From positions 310,001-374,000 of the forward strand of contig JAUIRK010001039.1 in assembly GCA_030549495.1 (NCBI GenBank): a DNA stretch of 64,000 nt, written 5' to 3'. The translations under genes and the position numbers were made by a program. This DNA is from Nectonema munidae (taxonomy: Eukaryota > Nematomorpha > Nectonematoida > Nectonematidae). A model generated the notes under the pieces. That model was given only the letters and a program-made list of their open reading frames with translations, ran no database searches and had not been told where the DNA came from. Numbering within the stretch: the first letter of the stretch is position 1; each line of letters starts with the position of its first letter. Of this stretch, positions 1 through 11,850 are shown one piece after another.

Positions 1-762
1 CTTTGAAAATTTAAGTCAAGTGGAATATTTTAGAGCATCTTTTTGACATTTTCAATATTTGATAGGAAAATTTAGTTGATGCAAACTTTTAAAAAATAAA
101 TAATTTTGATGATTTATTAATTTATGAAAATAGTATTAATAAATAAAAGTACAAAAAAAGTTGTCTAAGAATTTACCCTTGGACGAATTTACCTGTGACG
201 CTAAAACTCTACCGTGAAAGAAGGGAAGTAATATGGAAAGACTACGACATTAGCCAAACAAGTCTTTTAATGATATAAAAAGTCATTTTTAAAATTTAGA
301 ATTTTTTTAACACGTTAGTAAACAACCTCTTTAAAACCCTAATAAAAGGTTTGTTAATAAACTTGTTAAAATTTATGCATTTAATAAATTTTGTTCCAAT
401 AATAATCATCATTCAAAGATGACGTTTGCGCTGTCCTTATTTCTATTTTCTCTAAATGGAAATTAAAACATAAAAATAATTATAAATTTATTCACAAAAT
501 CGAATCAATTAGATCTGTCTTTCAAAGTTGTTTCAAACTTTATCAGGCTGACAATTTTGAAGTACGGAAAATCATCATTAAGGATTTTGTTTTGAAGAAG
601 GCTAAGTAACTGAAACCAAGAAGGTTATTAGTTAATTTGCATAAAAATAATCAAAAAGAACTACTATTTACTTCGAAAACTTGAATTATTTTTCTTTAAT
701 TTTTTTCATAAACTTGAATGACCTTGTCAGCTTTTTGCATCAGTTTTGGAAGAAAAAGAGGC
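1..762. other. AT-rich flank, no gene recognised
   Basis: Very AT-rich sequence with short homopolymer runs. A short minus-strand stretch around 200-270 stays open for about 20 codons, but nothing supports it as an exon. If the candidate gene at 763-1316 is real, this would be its 3' flank. Confidence 0.5.
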
Positions 763-1316
763 TCATTTTGAATTGGATGTAGCCTGAAAGATTAAAAAGA
801 TCGTGAATTATTTTCTCTCAGAAGTAAAAGGATGTTCCAAACACAAAAATAAGTAAAAAAAAAAAGGTGTTGTTACCTGCTCACATTCAGGAAAAACTTT
901 CCGAATCTTTAAATTAGTTTTACCCAATGTTTCCCAATAATATTTCAGATTGTGTTTAATCAAAAAAAAACTCTTTATTTCAATCTAAATAAAATTTTTA
1001 AAACAAAAAATAATTTTTTTTTATAAAAAACTTCCACACACTTCGGAATTTATTTTGCCGTTATCGCAAGTGCAGTTGCTTTTTGCATTGACTGAATAGT
1101 TTTTCCCTGAACAGGACAAGTAATTTGCTTCATCAAAACTTTTCAGATTTTCAAGACTATTGAAGCTTTTCTAAAAACTCAGTGCACTTAGTAATAATGG
1201 AAAAATAAAAAGATTAATTGATTAAACTTTTAAATCAATTTTTATAAAAAAACGTGAAGATTTTATCATAATATTGTTCCTCCATTTCCGTCCAATGTTT
1301 GTTATCTTTTGAGAAA
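763..1316 (-). CDS. Candidate multi-exon host gene, unknown product (partial)
   Basis: I do not recognise this protein. Four minus-strand segments look like exons: 1316-1254, 1156-1042, 984-877 and 783-763. The first three fit together in phase: the first ends with two bases of a codon, the second starts with the third base and has 38 further whole codons, and the third is exactly 36 codons. The third is bounded by an acceptor ending TTTTATTTAG and a donor CAG|GTAACA. The last follows a strong acceptor (TTTTTAATCTTTCAG) and stops after six codons. The second segment has three cysteines in a pattern C-x14-C-x-C near NCTCDNGKINSE; the third includes YYWETLGKTN and FPECE. Cysteines suggest a secreted or extracellular protein, which is inference only. 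No start codon or signal peptide was found; the 5' end may lie beyond the satellite. In the last segment another frame stays open for 28 codons, so the 3' splice choice is uncertain. Confidence 0.35.
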
Positions 1317-1732
1317 CTTTAGACATGAAAAAGCTCTTAAAAAATAAAGTATATTAACATAAAAAAGAAATTATACCCACGATTTTTTCCATATAGAAAA
1401 TTTAATACAAGGATAAAGTAGGTACAAACATTTTGCTAAATAACCGTAACATTCTTTTGTATTGAAAACATGGAGTGATAAAATATGAAATAATGTTTCT
1501 TCCAACAATTTGTTATGAAAATTGAATTTTCAGATATTATAAAAGTTTCCTTAGTTAGCATTTAAAAAGATTTAATAGAAATATAAGTAGACGTTAAAAT
1601 TATAACAACTAAAAAATATAAAATATATTAAATAAGTAAAATTGAAAAGGATTAATTAACTTAGTGAAGTGTAGTCCGAACAAAGGATAAGATTGCACAT
1701 ATTTTCACATTCAATGCCTAACTAACTCGATC
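1317..1732. other. AT-rich spacer before the satellite array
   Basis: No coding signal or recognisable repeat. The satellite begins abruptly near 1733 with the box gagccactcattggg. Confidence 0.5.
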
Positions 1733-3480
1733 GAGCCACTCATTGGGTCCATGAATGTGATTGCATTAGTAAGATAGTGGGATAATTCCATTTATTGAGA
1801 CTCCACTCACAAATATTAAAATTTACTGAAATATTCACATATTTTGGGAATGAAAAAGTCTGTAAATACCTTTTTCAAGCTCTGATTGTTTTTCCAATGT
1901 GATTTTTGAATTGTTTGGGGAAAAATAGGTTAAAAAAGGTATAAAAACCAAACATACTTGGGCTCTCTATTTCAGAATCACTTTTATTAAAATCTTTGAC
2001 CAAAGAATCAAGAACAGCTTAAATATGTACACAATTTGAATGAAGAAACCCATAAATTACTTTTTGATTTAGAGAATGCTTAATTTCTTTTTGTAGAGCC
2101 ACTCATTGGATCCATGAATGTGATTGCTTTAGTAAGATAATGGGATAATTCCATTTATTCAGACTCCACTCACAAATATTCAAAATTTACTGAAATATTC
2201 ACATATTTTTGGAATAAAAAAGTCTGTAAATACTTTTTTCAAGCTCTGATTGTTTTTCCAATGTGATTTTTGAATTGTTTGGGGAAAAATAGGTTAAAAA
2301 ATGTATAAAAACCAAACATACTTGGGCTCTCTATTTCAGAATCACTTTTATTAAAATCTTTGACCAAAGAATCAAGAACAGCTTAAATATGTACACAATT
2401 TGAATGAAGAAACCCATAAATTACTTATTGATTTAGAGAATGCTTGATTTCTTTATGCAAGAGCCACTCATTGGATCCATGAATGTGATTTTATCTTAAC
2501 TAATTCCCCAACAATCAAAATGCATTGGAAAGATAATCGGATTGAAAAAGTCCATTTAGAGACTCTTTTACTCCCAAAATATTTGAAAATTTCAGTAAAT
2601 TTTCACATATTTGTGAGGGACATAAATGGAATTATCAATCTTACAAAGAATCACATTATGAAAGAATGGCTCGAAAAGAAATGATCTCATGATGGTCTTA
2701 AATTGGAATATTAGGTTATTTTTGGTCAAGATTTTGAATAAAAGAGTCTGTAAATACTTTTGAAGCTCTGATTCTTTTCCCAAGATGATTTTTGAATTGT
2801 TAGTGGAAAAATAGGTAAAAGGGGAATAAAATATCAAACATACTTAGACTATCTATTTCAGAATCACTTTTATTAAAATCTTTGACCAAAGAATCAAGAA
2901 CAGCTTAAATATGTACACAATTTGAATGAAGAAACCCATAAATTACTTATTGATTTAGAGAATGCTTGATTTCTTTTTGTAGAGCCACTCATTGGATCCA
3001 TGAATGTGATTGTATTAGTAAGATAATGGGATAATTCCATTTATTGAATCTCCACTCACAAATATTCAAAATTTACTGAAATATTCACATATTTTGGGAA
3101 TAAAAAAGTCTGTAAATAATTTTTTCAAACTCTGATTGTTTTTCCAATGTGATTTTTGAATTGTTTGGGGAAAAATAGGTTAAAAAAAGGTATAAAAACC
3201 AAACATACTTGGGCTCTCTATTTCAGAATCACTTTTATTAAAATCTTTGACCAAAGAATCAAGAACAGCTTAAATATGTACACAATTTGAATGAAGAAAC
3301 CCATAAATTACTTATTGATTTAGAGAATGCTTGATTTCTTTTTGTAGAGCCACTCATTGGATCCATGAATGTGATTGTATTAGTAAGATAATGGGATAAT
3401 TCCATTTATTGAGACTCCACTCACAAATATTCAAAATTTACTGAAATATTCACATATTTTGGGAATAAAAAAGTCTGTAA
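1733..3480 (+). repeat. Left edge of the array, monomers lacking CCAG
   Basis: The first four plus-oriented monomers carry gaacagcttaaatatg, without the CCAG found in most core units, together with cacaatttgaatg. The next unit (about 3480-3850) has CCAG but still cacaatttg, and the one after has CCAG with cacaaattg. The change from one class to the other is therefore stepwise, with a recombinant-looking unit between. Confidence 0.85.
2497..2745 (-). repeat. Inverted, diverged satellite monomer
   Basis: The sequence flips orientation here. Read on the plus strand it runs attccccaacaatcaaaat, then cccaaaatatttgaaaattt, then ataaatggaattatcaatct, then atttttggtcaagattttga. That is the reverse complement of the normal unit, in the correct order and with substantial divergence. 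Plus orientation resumes at gagtctgtaaatactttt. Confidence 0.8.
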
Positions 3481-6400
3481 ATACTTTTTTCAAGCTCTGA
3501 TTGTTTTTCCAATGTGATTTTTGAATTGTTTGGGGAAAAATAGGTTAAAAAAGGTATAAAAACCAAACATACTTGGGCTCTCTATTTCAGAATCACTTTT
3601 ATTAAAATCTTTGACCAAAGAATCAAGAACAGCCAGCTTAAATATGTACACAATTTGAATGAAGAAACCCATAAATTACTTATTGATTTAGAGAATGCTT
3701 GATTTCTTTTTGTAGAGCCACTCATTGGATCCATGAATGTGATTGCATTAGTAAGATAATGGGATAATTCCATTTATTGAGACTCCACTCACAAATATTA
3801 AAATTTACTGAAATATTCACATATTTTGGAAATAAAAAAGTCTGTAAATAGTTTTTTCAAGCTCTGATTGTTTTTCCAATGTGATTTTTGAATTGTTTGG
3901 GGAAAAATAGGTTAAAAAAGGTATAAAAACCAAACATACTTGGGCTCTCTATTTCAGAATCACTTTTATTAAAATCTTTGACCAAAGAATCAAGAACAGC
4001 CAGCTTAAATATGTACACAAATTGAATGAAGAAACCCATAAATTACTTATTGATTTAGAGAATGCTTGATTTCTTTTTGCAAGAGCCACTCATTGGATCC
4101 ATGAATGTGATTGCATTAGTAAGATAATGGGATAATTCCATTTATAGAGACTCCACTCACAAATATTCAAAATTTACTGAAATATTCACATATTTTGGGA
4201 ATAAAAAAGTCTGTAAATACTTTTTTTCAAACTATGATTGTTTTTTCCAATGTGATTTTTGAATTGTTTGGGGAAAAATAGGTTAAAAAAGGTATAAAAA
4301 CCAAACATACTTGGGCTCTCTATTTCAGAATCACTTTTATTAAAATCTTTGACCAAAGAATCAAGAACAGCCAGCTTAAATATGTACACAAATTGAATGA
4401 AGAAACCCATAAATTACTTATTGATTTAGAGAATGCTTGATTTCTTTTTGTAGAGCCACTCATTGGATCCATGAATGTGATTGCATTAGTAAGATAATGG
4501 GATAATTCCATTTATTGGGACTCCACTCACAAATATTAAAATTTACTGAAATATTCACATATTTTGGAAATAAAAAGTCTGTAAATACTTTTTTTCAAAC
4601 TATGATTGTTTTTTCCAATGTGATTTTTGAATTGTTTGGGGAAAAATAGGTTAAAAAAGGTATAAAAACCAAACATACTTGGGCTCTCTATTTCAGAATC
4701 ACTTTTATTAAAATCTTTGACCAAAGAATCAAGAACAGCCAGCTTAAATATGTACACAAATTGAATGAAGAAACCCATAAATTACTTATTGATTTAGAGA
4801 ATGCTTGATTTCTTTATGCAAGAGCCACTCATTGGATCCATGAATGTGATTGCATTAGTAAGATAATGGGATAATTCCATTTATAGAGACTCCACTCACA
4901 AATATTCAAAATTTACTGAAATATTCACATATTTTGGGAATAAAAAAGTCTGTAAATACTTTTTTTCAAGCTCTGATTGTTTTTCCAATGTGATTTTTGA
5001 ATTGTTTGGGGAAAAATAGGTTAAAAAAGGTATAAAAACCAAACATACTTGGGCTCTCTATTTCAGAATCACTTTTATTAAAATCTTTGACCAAAGAATC
5101 AAGAACAGCCAGCTTAAATATGTACACAAATTGAATGAAGAAACCCATAAATTACTTATTGATTTAGAGAATGCTTGATTTCTTTTTGTAGAGCCACTCA
5201 TTGGATCCATGAATGTGATTGCATTAGTAAGATAATGGGATAATTCCATTTATTGAGACTCCACTCACAAATATTCAAAATTTACTGAAATATTCACATA
5301 TTTTGGGAATAAAAAAGTCTGTAAATACTTTTTTCAAGCTCTGATTGTTTTTCCAATGTGATTTTTGAATTGTTTGGGGAAAAATAGGTTAAAAAAGGTA
5401 TAAAAACCAAACATACTTGGGCTCTCTATTTCAGAATCACTTTTATTAAAATCTTTGACCAAAGAATCAAGAACAGCCAGCTTAAATATGTACACAAATT
5501 GAATGAAGAAACCCATAAATTACTTATTGATTTAGAGAATGCTTGATTTCTTTATGCAAGAGCCACTTATTGGATCCATGAATGTGATTGCATTAGTAAG
5601 ATAATGGAATAATTCCATTTATTGAGACTCCACTCACAAATATTCAAAATTTACTGAAATATTCACATATTTTGGGAATAAAAAAGTCTGTAAATACTTT
5701 TTTCAAGCTCTGATTGTTTTTCCAATGTGATTTTTGAATTGTTTGGGGAAAAATAGGTTAAAAAAGGTATAAAAACCAAACATACTTGGGCTCTCTATTT
5801 CAGAATCACTTTTATTAAAATCTTTGACCAAAGAATCAAGAACAGCCAGCTTAAATATGTACACAAATTGAATGAAGAAACCCATAAATTACTTATTGAT
5901 TTAGAGAATGCTTGATTTCTTTTTGTAGAGCCACTCATTGGATCCATGAATGTGATTGCATTAGTAAGATAATGGAATAATTCCATTTATTGAGACTCCA
6001 CTCACAAATATTAAAATTTACTGAAATATTCACATATTTTGGAAATAAAAATGTCTGTAAATACTTTTTTCAAGCTCTGATTGTTTTTCCAATGTGATTT
6101 TTGAATTGTTTGGGGAAAAATAGGTTAAAAAAGGTATAAAAACCAAACATACTTGGGCTCTCTATTTCAGAATCACTTTTATTAAAATCTTTGACCAAAG
6201 AATCAAGAACAGCCAGCTTAAATATGTACACAAATTGAATGAAGAAACCCATAAATTACTTATTGATTTAGAGAATGCTTGATTTCTTTTTGTAGAGCCA
6301 CTCATTGGATCCATGAATGTGATTGCATTAGTAAGATAATGGGATAATTCCATTTATTGAATCTCCACTCACAAATATTCAAAATTTACTGAAATATTCA

Positions 6401-9400
6401 CATATTTTGGGAATAAAAAAGTCTGTAAATACTTTTTTCAAGCTCTGATTGTTTTTCCAATGTGATTTTTGAATTGTTTGGGGAAAAATAGGTTAAAAAA
6501 GGTATAAAAACCAAACATACTTGGGCTCTCTATTTCAGAATCACTTTTATTAAAATCTTTGACCAAAGAATCAAGAACAGCTTAAATATGTACACAATTT
6601 GAATGAAGAAACCAATAAATTACTTATTGATTTAGAGAATGCTTGATTTATTTTCGTAGAGCCACTCATTGGATCCATGAATGTGATTGTATTAGTAAGA
6701 TAATGGGATAATTCCATTTTTTGAATCTCCACTCACAAATATTAAAATTTACTGAAATATTCACATATTTTGGAAATAAAAATGTCTGTAAATACTTTTT
6801 TCAAGCTCTGATTGTTTTTCCAATGTGATTTTTGAATTGTTTGGGGAAAAATAGGTTAAAAAAGGTATAAAAACCAAACATACTTGGGCTCTCTATTTCA
6901 GAATCACTTTTATTAAAATCTTTGACCAAAGAATCAAGAACAGCCAGCTTAAATATGTACACAAATTGAATGAAGAAACCCATAAATTACTTATTGATTT
7001 AGAGAATGCTTGATTTCTTTTCGTAGAGCCACTCATTGGATCCATGAATGTGATTGTATTAGTAAGATAATGGGATAATTCCATTTATAGAGACTCCACT
7101 CACAAATATTCAAAATTTACTGAAATTTTCACATATTTTGGGAATAAAAAAGTCTGTAAATACTTTTTTCAAGCTCTGATTGTTTTTCCAATGTGATTTT
7201 TGAATTGTTTGGGGAAAAATAGGTTAAAAAAGGTATAAAAACCAAACATACTTGGGCTCTCTATTTCAGAATCACTTTTATTAAAATCTTTGACCAAAGA
7301 ATCAAGAACAGCCAGCTTAAATATGTACACAAATTGAATGAAGAAACCCATAAATTACTTATTGATTTAGAGAATGCTTGATTTCTTTTTGTAGAGCCAC
7401 TCATTGGATCCATGAATGTGATTGCATTAGTAAGATAATGGGATAATTCCATTTATTGAGACTCCACTCACAAATATTCAAAATTTACTGAAATATTCAC
7501 ATATTTTGGGAATAAAAAAGTCTGTAAATACTTTTTTCAAGCTCTGATTGTTTTTCCAATGTGATTTTTGAATTGTTTGGGGAAAAATAGGTTAAAAAAG
7601 GTATAAAAACCAAACATACTTGGGCTCTCTATTTCAGAATCACTTTTATTAAAATCTTTGACCAAAGAATCAAGAACAGCCAGCTTAAATATGTACACAA
7701 ATTGAATGAAGAAACCCATAAATTACTTATTGATTTAGAGAATGCTTGATTTCTTTTTGTAGAGCCACTCATTGGATCCATGAATGTGATTGCATTAGTA
7801 AGATAATGGGATAATTCCATTTATTGAGACTCCACTCACAAATATTCAAAATTTACTGAAATATTCACATATTTTGGGAATAAAAAAGTCTGTAAATACT
7901 TTTTTCAAGCTCTGATTGTTTTTCCAATGTGATTTTTGAATTGTTTGGGGAAAAATAGGTTAAAAAAGGTATAAAAACCAAACATACTTGGGCTCTCTAT
8001 TTCAGAATCACTTTTATTAAAATCTTTGACCAAAGAATCAAGAACAGCCAGCTTAAATATGTACACAAATTGAATGAAGAAACCCATAAATTACTTATTG
8101 ATTTAGAGAATGCTTGATTTCTTTTTGTAGAGCCACTCATTGGATCCATGAATGTGATTGCATTAGTAAGATAATGGGATAATTCCATTTATTGAGACTC
8201 CACTCACAAATATTCAAAATTTACTGAAATATTCACATATTTTGGGAATAAAAAAGTCTGTAAATACTTTTTTCAAGCTCTGATTGTTTTTCCAATGTGA
8301 TTTTTGAATTGTTTGGGGAAAAATAGGTTAAAAAAGGTATAAAAACCAAACATACTTGGGCTCTCTATTTCAGAATCACTTTTATTAAAATCTTTGACCA
8401 AAGAATCAAGAACAGCCAGCTTAAATATGTACACAAATTGAATGAAGAAACCCATAAATTACTTATTGATTTAGAGAATGCTTGATTTCTTTTCGTAGAG
8501 CCACTCATTGGATCCATGAATGTGATTGCATTAGTAAGATAATGGGATAATTCCATTTATTGAGATCTCCACTCACAAATATTCAAAATTTACTGAAATA
8601 TTCACATATTTTGGGAATAAAAAAGTCTGTAAATACTTTTTTCAAGCTCTGATTGTTTTTCCAATGTGATTTTTGAATTGTTTGGGGAAAAATAGGTTAA
8701 AAAAGGTATAAAAACCAAACATACTTGGGCTCTCTATTTCAGAATCACTTTTATTAAAATCTTTGACCAAAGAATCAAGAACAGCCAGCTTAAATATGTA
8801 CACAAATTGAATGAAGAAACCCATAAATTACTTATTGATTTAGAGAATGCTTGATTTTTTATGCAAGAGCCACTCATTGGATCCATGAATGTGATTGCAT
8901 TAGTAAGATAATGGGATAATTCCATTTATAGAGACTCCACTCACAAATATTCAAAATTTACTGAAATATTCACATATTTTGGGAATAAAAAAGTCTGTAA
9001 ATACTTTTTTCAAGCTCTGATTGTTTTTCCAATGTGATTTTTGAATTGTTTGGGGAAAAATAGGTTAAAAAAGGTATAAAAACCAAACATACTTGGGCTC
9101 TCTATTTCAGAATCACTTTTATTAAAATCTTTGACCAAAGAATCAAGAACAGCCAGCTTAAATATGTACACAAATTGAATGAAGAAACCCATAAATTACT
9201 TATTGATTTAGAGAATGCTTGATTTCTTTTCGTAGTGCCACTCATTGAATCCATGAATGTGATTGCATTAGTAAGATAATGGGATAATTCCATTTATTGA
9301 GACTCCACTCACAAATATTCAAAATTTACTGAAATATTCACATATTTTGGGAATAAAAAAGTCTGTAAATACTTTTTTCAAGCTCTGATTGTTTTTCCAA

Positions 9401-11809
9401 TGTGATTTTTGAATTGTTTGGGGAAAAATAGGTTAAAAAAGGTATAAAAACCAAACATACTTGGGCTCTCTATTTCAGAATCACTTTTATTAAAATCTTT
9501 GACCAAAGAATCAAGAACAGCCAGCTTAAATATGTACACAAATTGAATGAAGAAACCCATAAATTACTTATTGATTTAGAGAATGCTTGATTTCTTTTTG
9601 TAGAGCCACTCATTGGATCCATGAATGTGATTGCATTAGTAAGATAATGGGATAATTCCATTTATTGAGACTCCACTCACAAATATTCAAAATTTACTGA
9701 AATATTCACATATTTTGGGAATAAAAAAGTCTGTAAATACTTTTTTCAAGCTCTGATTGTTTTTCCAATGTGATTTTTGAATTGTTTGGGGAAAAATAGG
9801 TTAAAAAAGGTATAAAAACCAAACATACTTGGGCTCTCTATTTCAGAATCACTTTTATTAAAATCTTTGACCAAAGAATCAAGAACAGCCAGCTTAAATA
9901 TGTACACAAATTGAATGAAGAAACCCATAAATTACTTATTGATTTAGAGAATGCTTGATTTCTTTTTGTAGAGCCACTCATTGGATCCATGAATGTGATT
10001 GCATTAGTAAGATAATGGGATAATTCCATTTATTGAGACTCCACTCACAAATATTCAAAATTTACTGAAATATTCACATATTTTGGGAATAAAAAAGTCT
10101 GTAAATACTTTTTTCAAGCTCTGATTGTTTTTCCAATGTGATTTTTGAATTGTTTGGGGAAAAATAGGTTAAAAAAGGTATAAAAACCAAACATACTTGG
10201 GCTCTCTATTTCAGAATCACTTTTATTAAAATCTTTGACCAAAGAATCAAGAACAGCCAGCTTAAATATGTACACAAATTGAATGAAGAAACCCATAAAT
10301 TACTTATTGATTTAGAGAATGCTTGATTTCTTTTTGTAGAGCCACTCATTGGATCCATGAATGTGATTGCATTAGTAAGATAATGGGATAATTCCATTTA
10401 TTGAGATCTCCACTCACAAATATTCAAAATTTACTGAAATATTCACATATTTTGGGAATAAAAAAGTCTGTAAATACTTTTTTCAAGCTCTGATTGTTTT
10501 TCCAATGTGATTTTTGAATTGTTTGGGGAAAAATAGGTTAAAAAAGGTATAAAAACCAAACATACTTGGGCTCTCTATTTCAGAATCACTTTTATTAAAA
10601 TCTTTGACCAAAGAATCAAGAACAGCCAGCTTAAATATGTACACAAATTGAATGAAGAAACCCATAAATTACTTATTGATTTAGAGAATGCTTGATTTCT
10701 TTTTGTAGAGCCACTCATTGGATCCATGAATGTGATTGCATTAGTAAGATAATGGGATAATTCCATTTATTGAGACTCCACTCACAAATATTCAAAATTT
10801 ACTGAAATATTCACATATTTTGGGAATAAAAAAGTCTGTAAATACTTTTTTCAAGCTCTGATTGTTTTTCCAATGTGATTTTTGAATTGTTTGGGGAAAA
10901 ATAGGTTAAAAAAGGTATAAAAACCAAACATACTTGGGCTCTCTATTTCAGAATCACTTTTATTAAAATCTTTGACCAAAGAATCAAGAACAGCCAGCTT
11001 AAATATGTACACAAATTGAATGAAGAAACCCATAAATTACTTATTGATTTAGAGAATGCTTGATTTCTTTTTGTAGAGCCACTCATTGGATCCATGAATG
11101 TGATTGCATTAGTAAGATAATGGGATAATTCCATTTATTGAGACTCCACTCACAAATATTCAAAATTTACTGAAATATTCACATATTTTGGGAATAAAAA
11201 TGTCTGTAAATACTTTTTTCAAGCTCTGATTGTTTTTCCAATGTGATTTTTGAATTGTTTGGGGAAAAATAGGTTAAAAAAGGTATAAAAACCAAACATA
11301 CTTGGGCTCTCTATTTCAGAATCACTTTTATTAAAATCTTTGACCAAAGAATCAAGAACAGCCAGCTTAAATATGTACACAAATTGAATGAAGAAACCCA
11401 TAAATTACTTATTGATTTAGAGAATGCTTGATTTCTTTTTGTAGAGCCACTCATTGGATCCATGAATGTGATTGCATTAGTAAGATAATGGGATAATTCC
11501 ATTTATTGAGACTCCACTCACAAATATTCAAAATTTACTGAAATATTCACATATTTTGGGAATAAAAAAGTCTGTAAATACTTTTTTTCAAGCTCTGATT
11601 GTTTTTCCAATGTGATTTTTGAATTGTTTGGGGAAAAATAGGTTAAAAAAGGTATAAAAACCAAACATACTTGGGCTCTCTATTTCAGAATCACTTTTAT
11701 TAAAATCTTTGACCAAAGAATCAAGAACAGCTTAAATATGTACACAATTTGAATGAAGAAACCAATAAATTACTTATTGATTTAGAGAATGCTTGATTTC
11801 TTTTTGTAG

Positions 11810-11850
11810 AGCCACTCATTGAATCCATGAATCTCCACTCACAAATATTC
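11810..11850 (+). repeat. Short monomer with a 44-bp internal deletion
   Basis: The unit reads ccatgaatctccactcac, joining two points that are normally about 44 bp apart. Both points carry tgaat, so the loss looks like slippage or recombination between short direct repeats. Confidence 0.75.
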
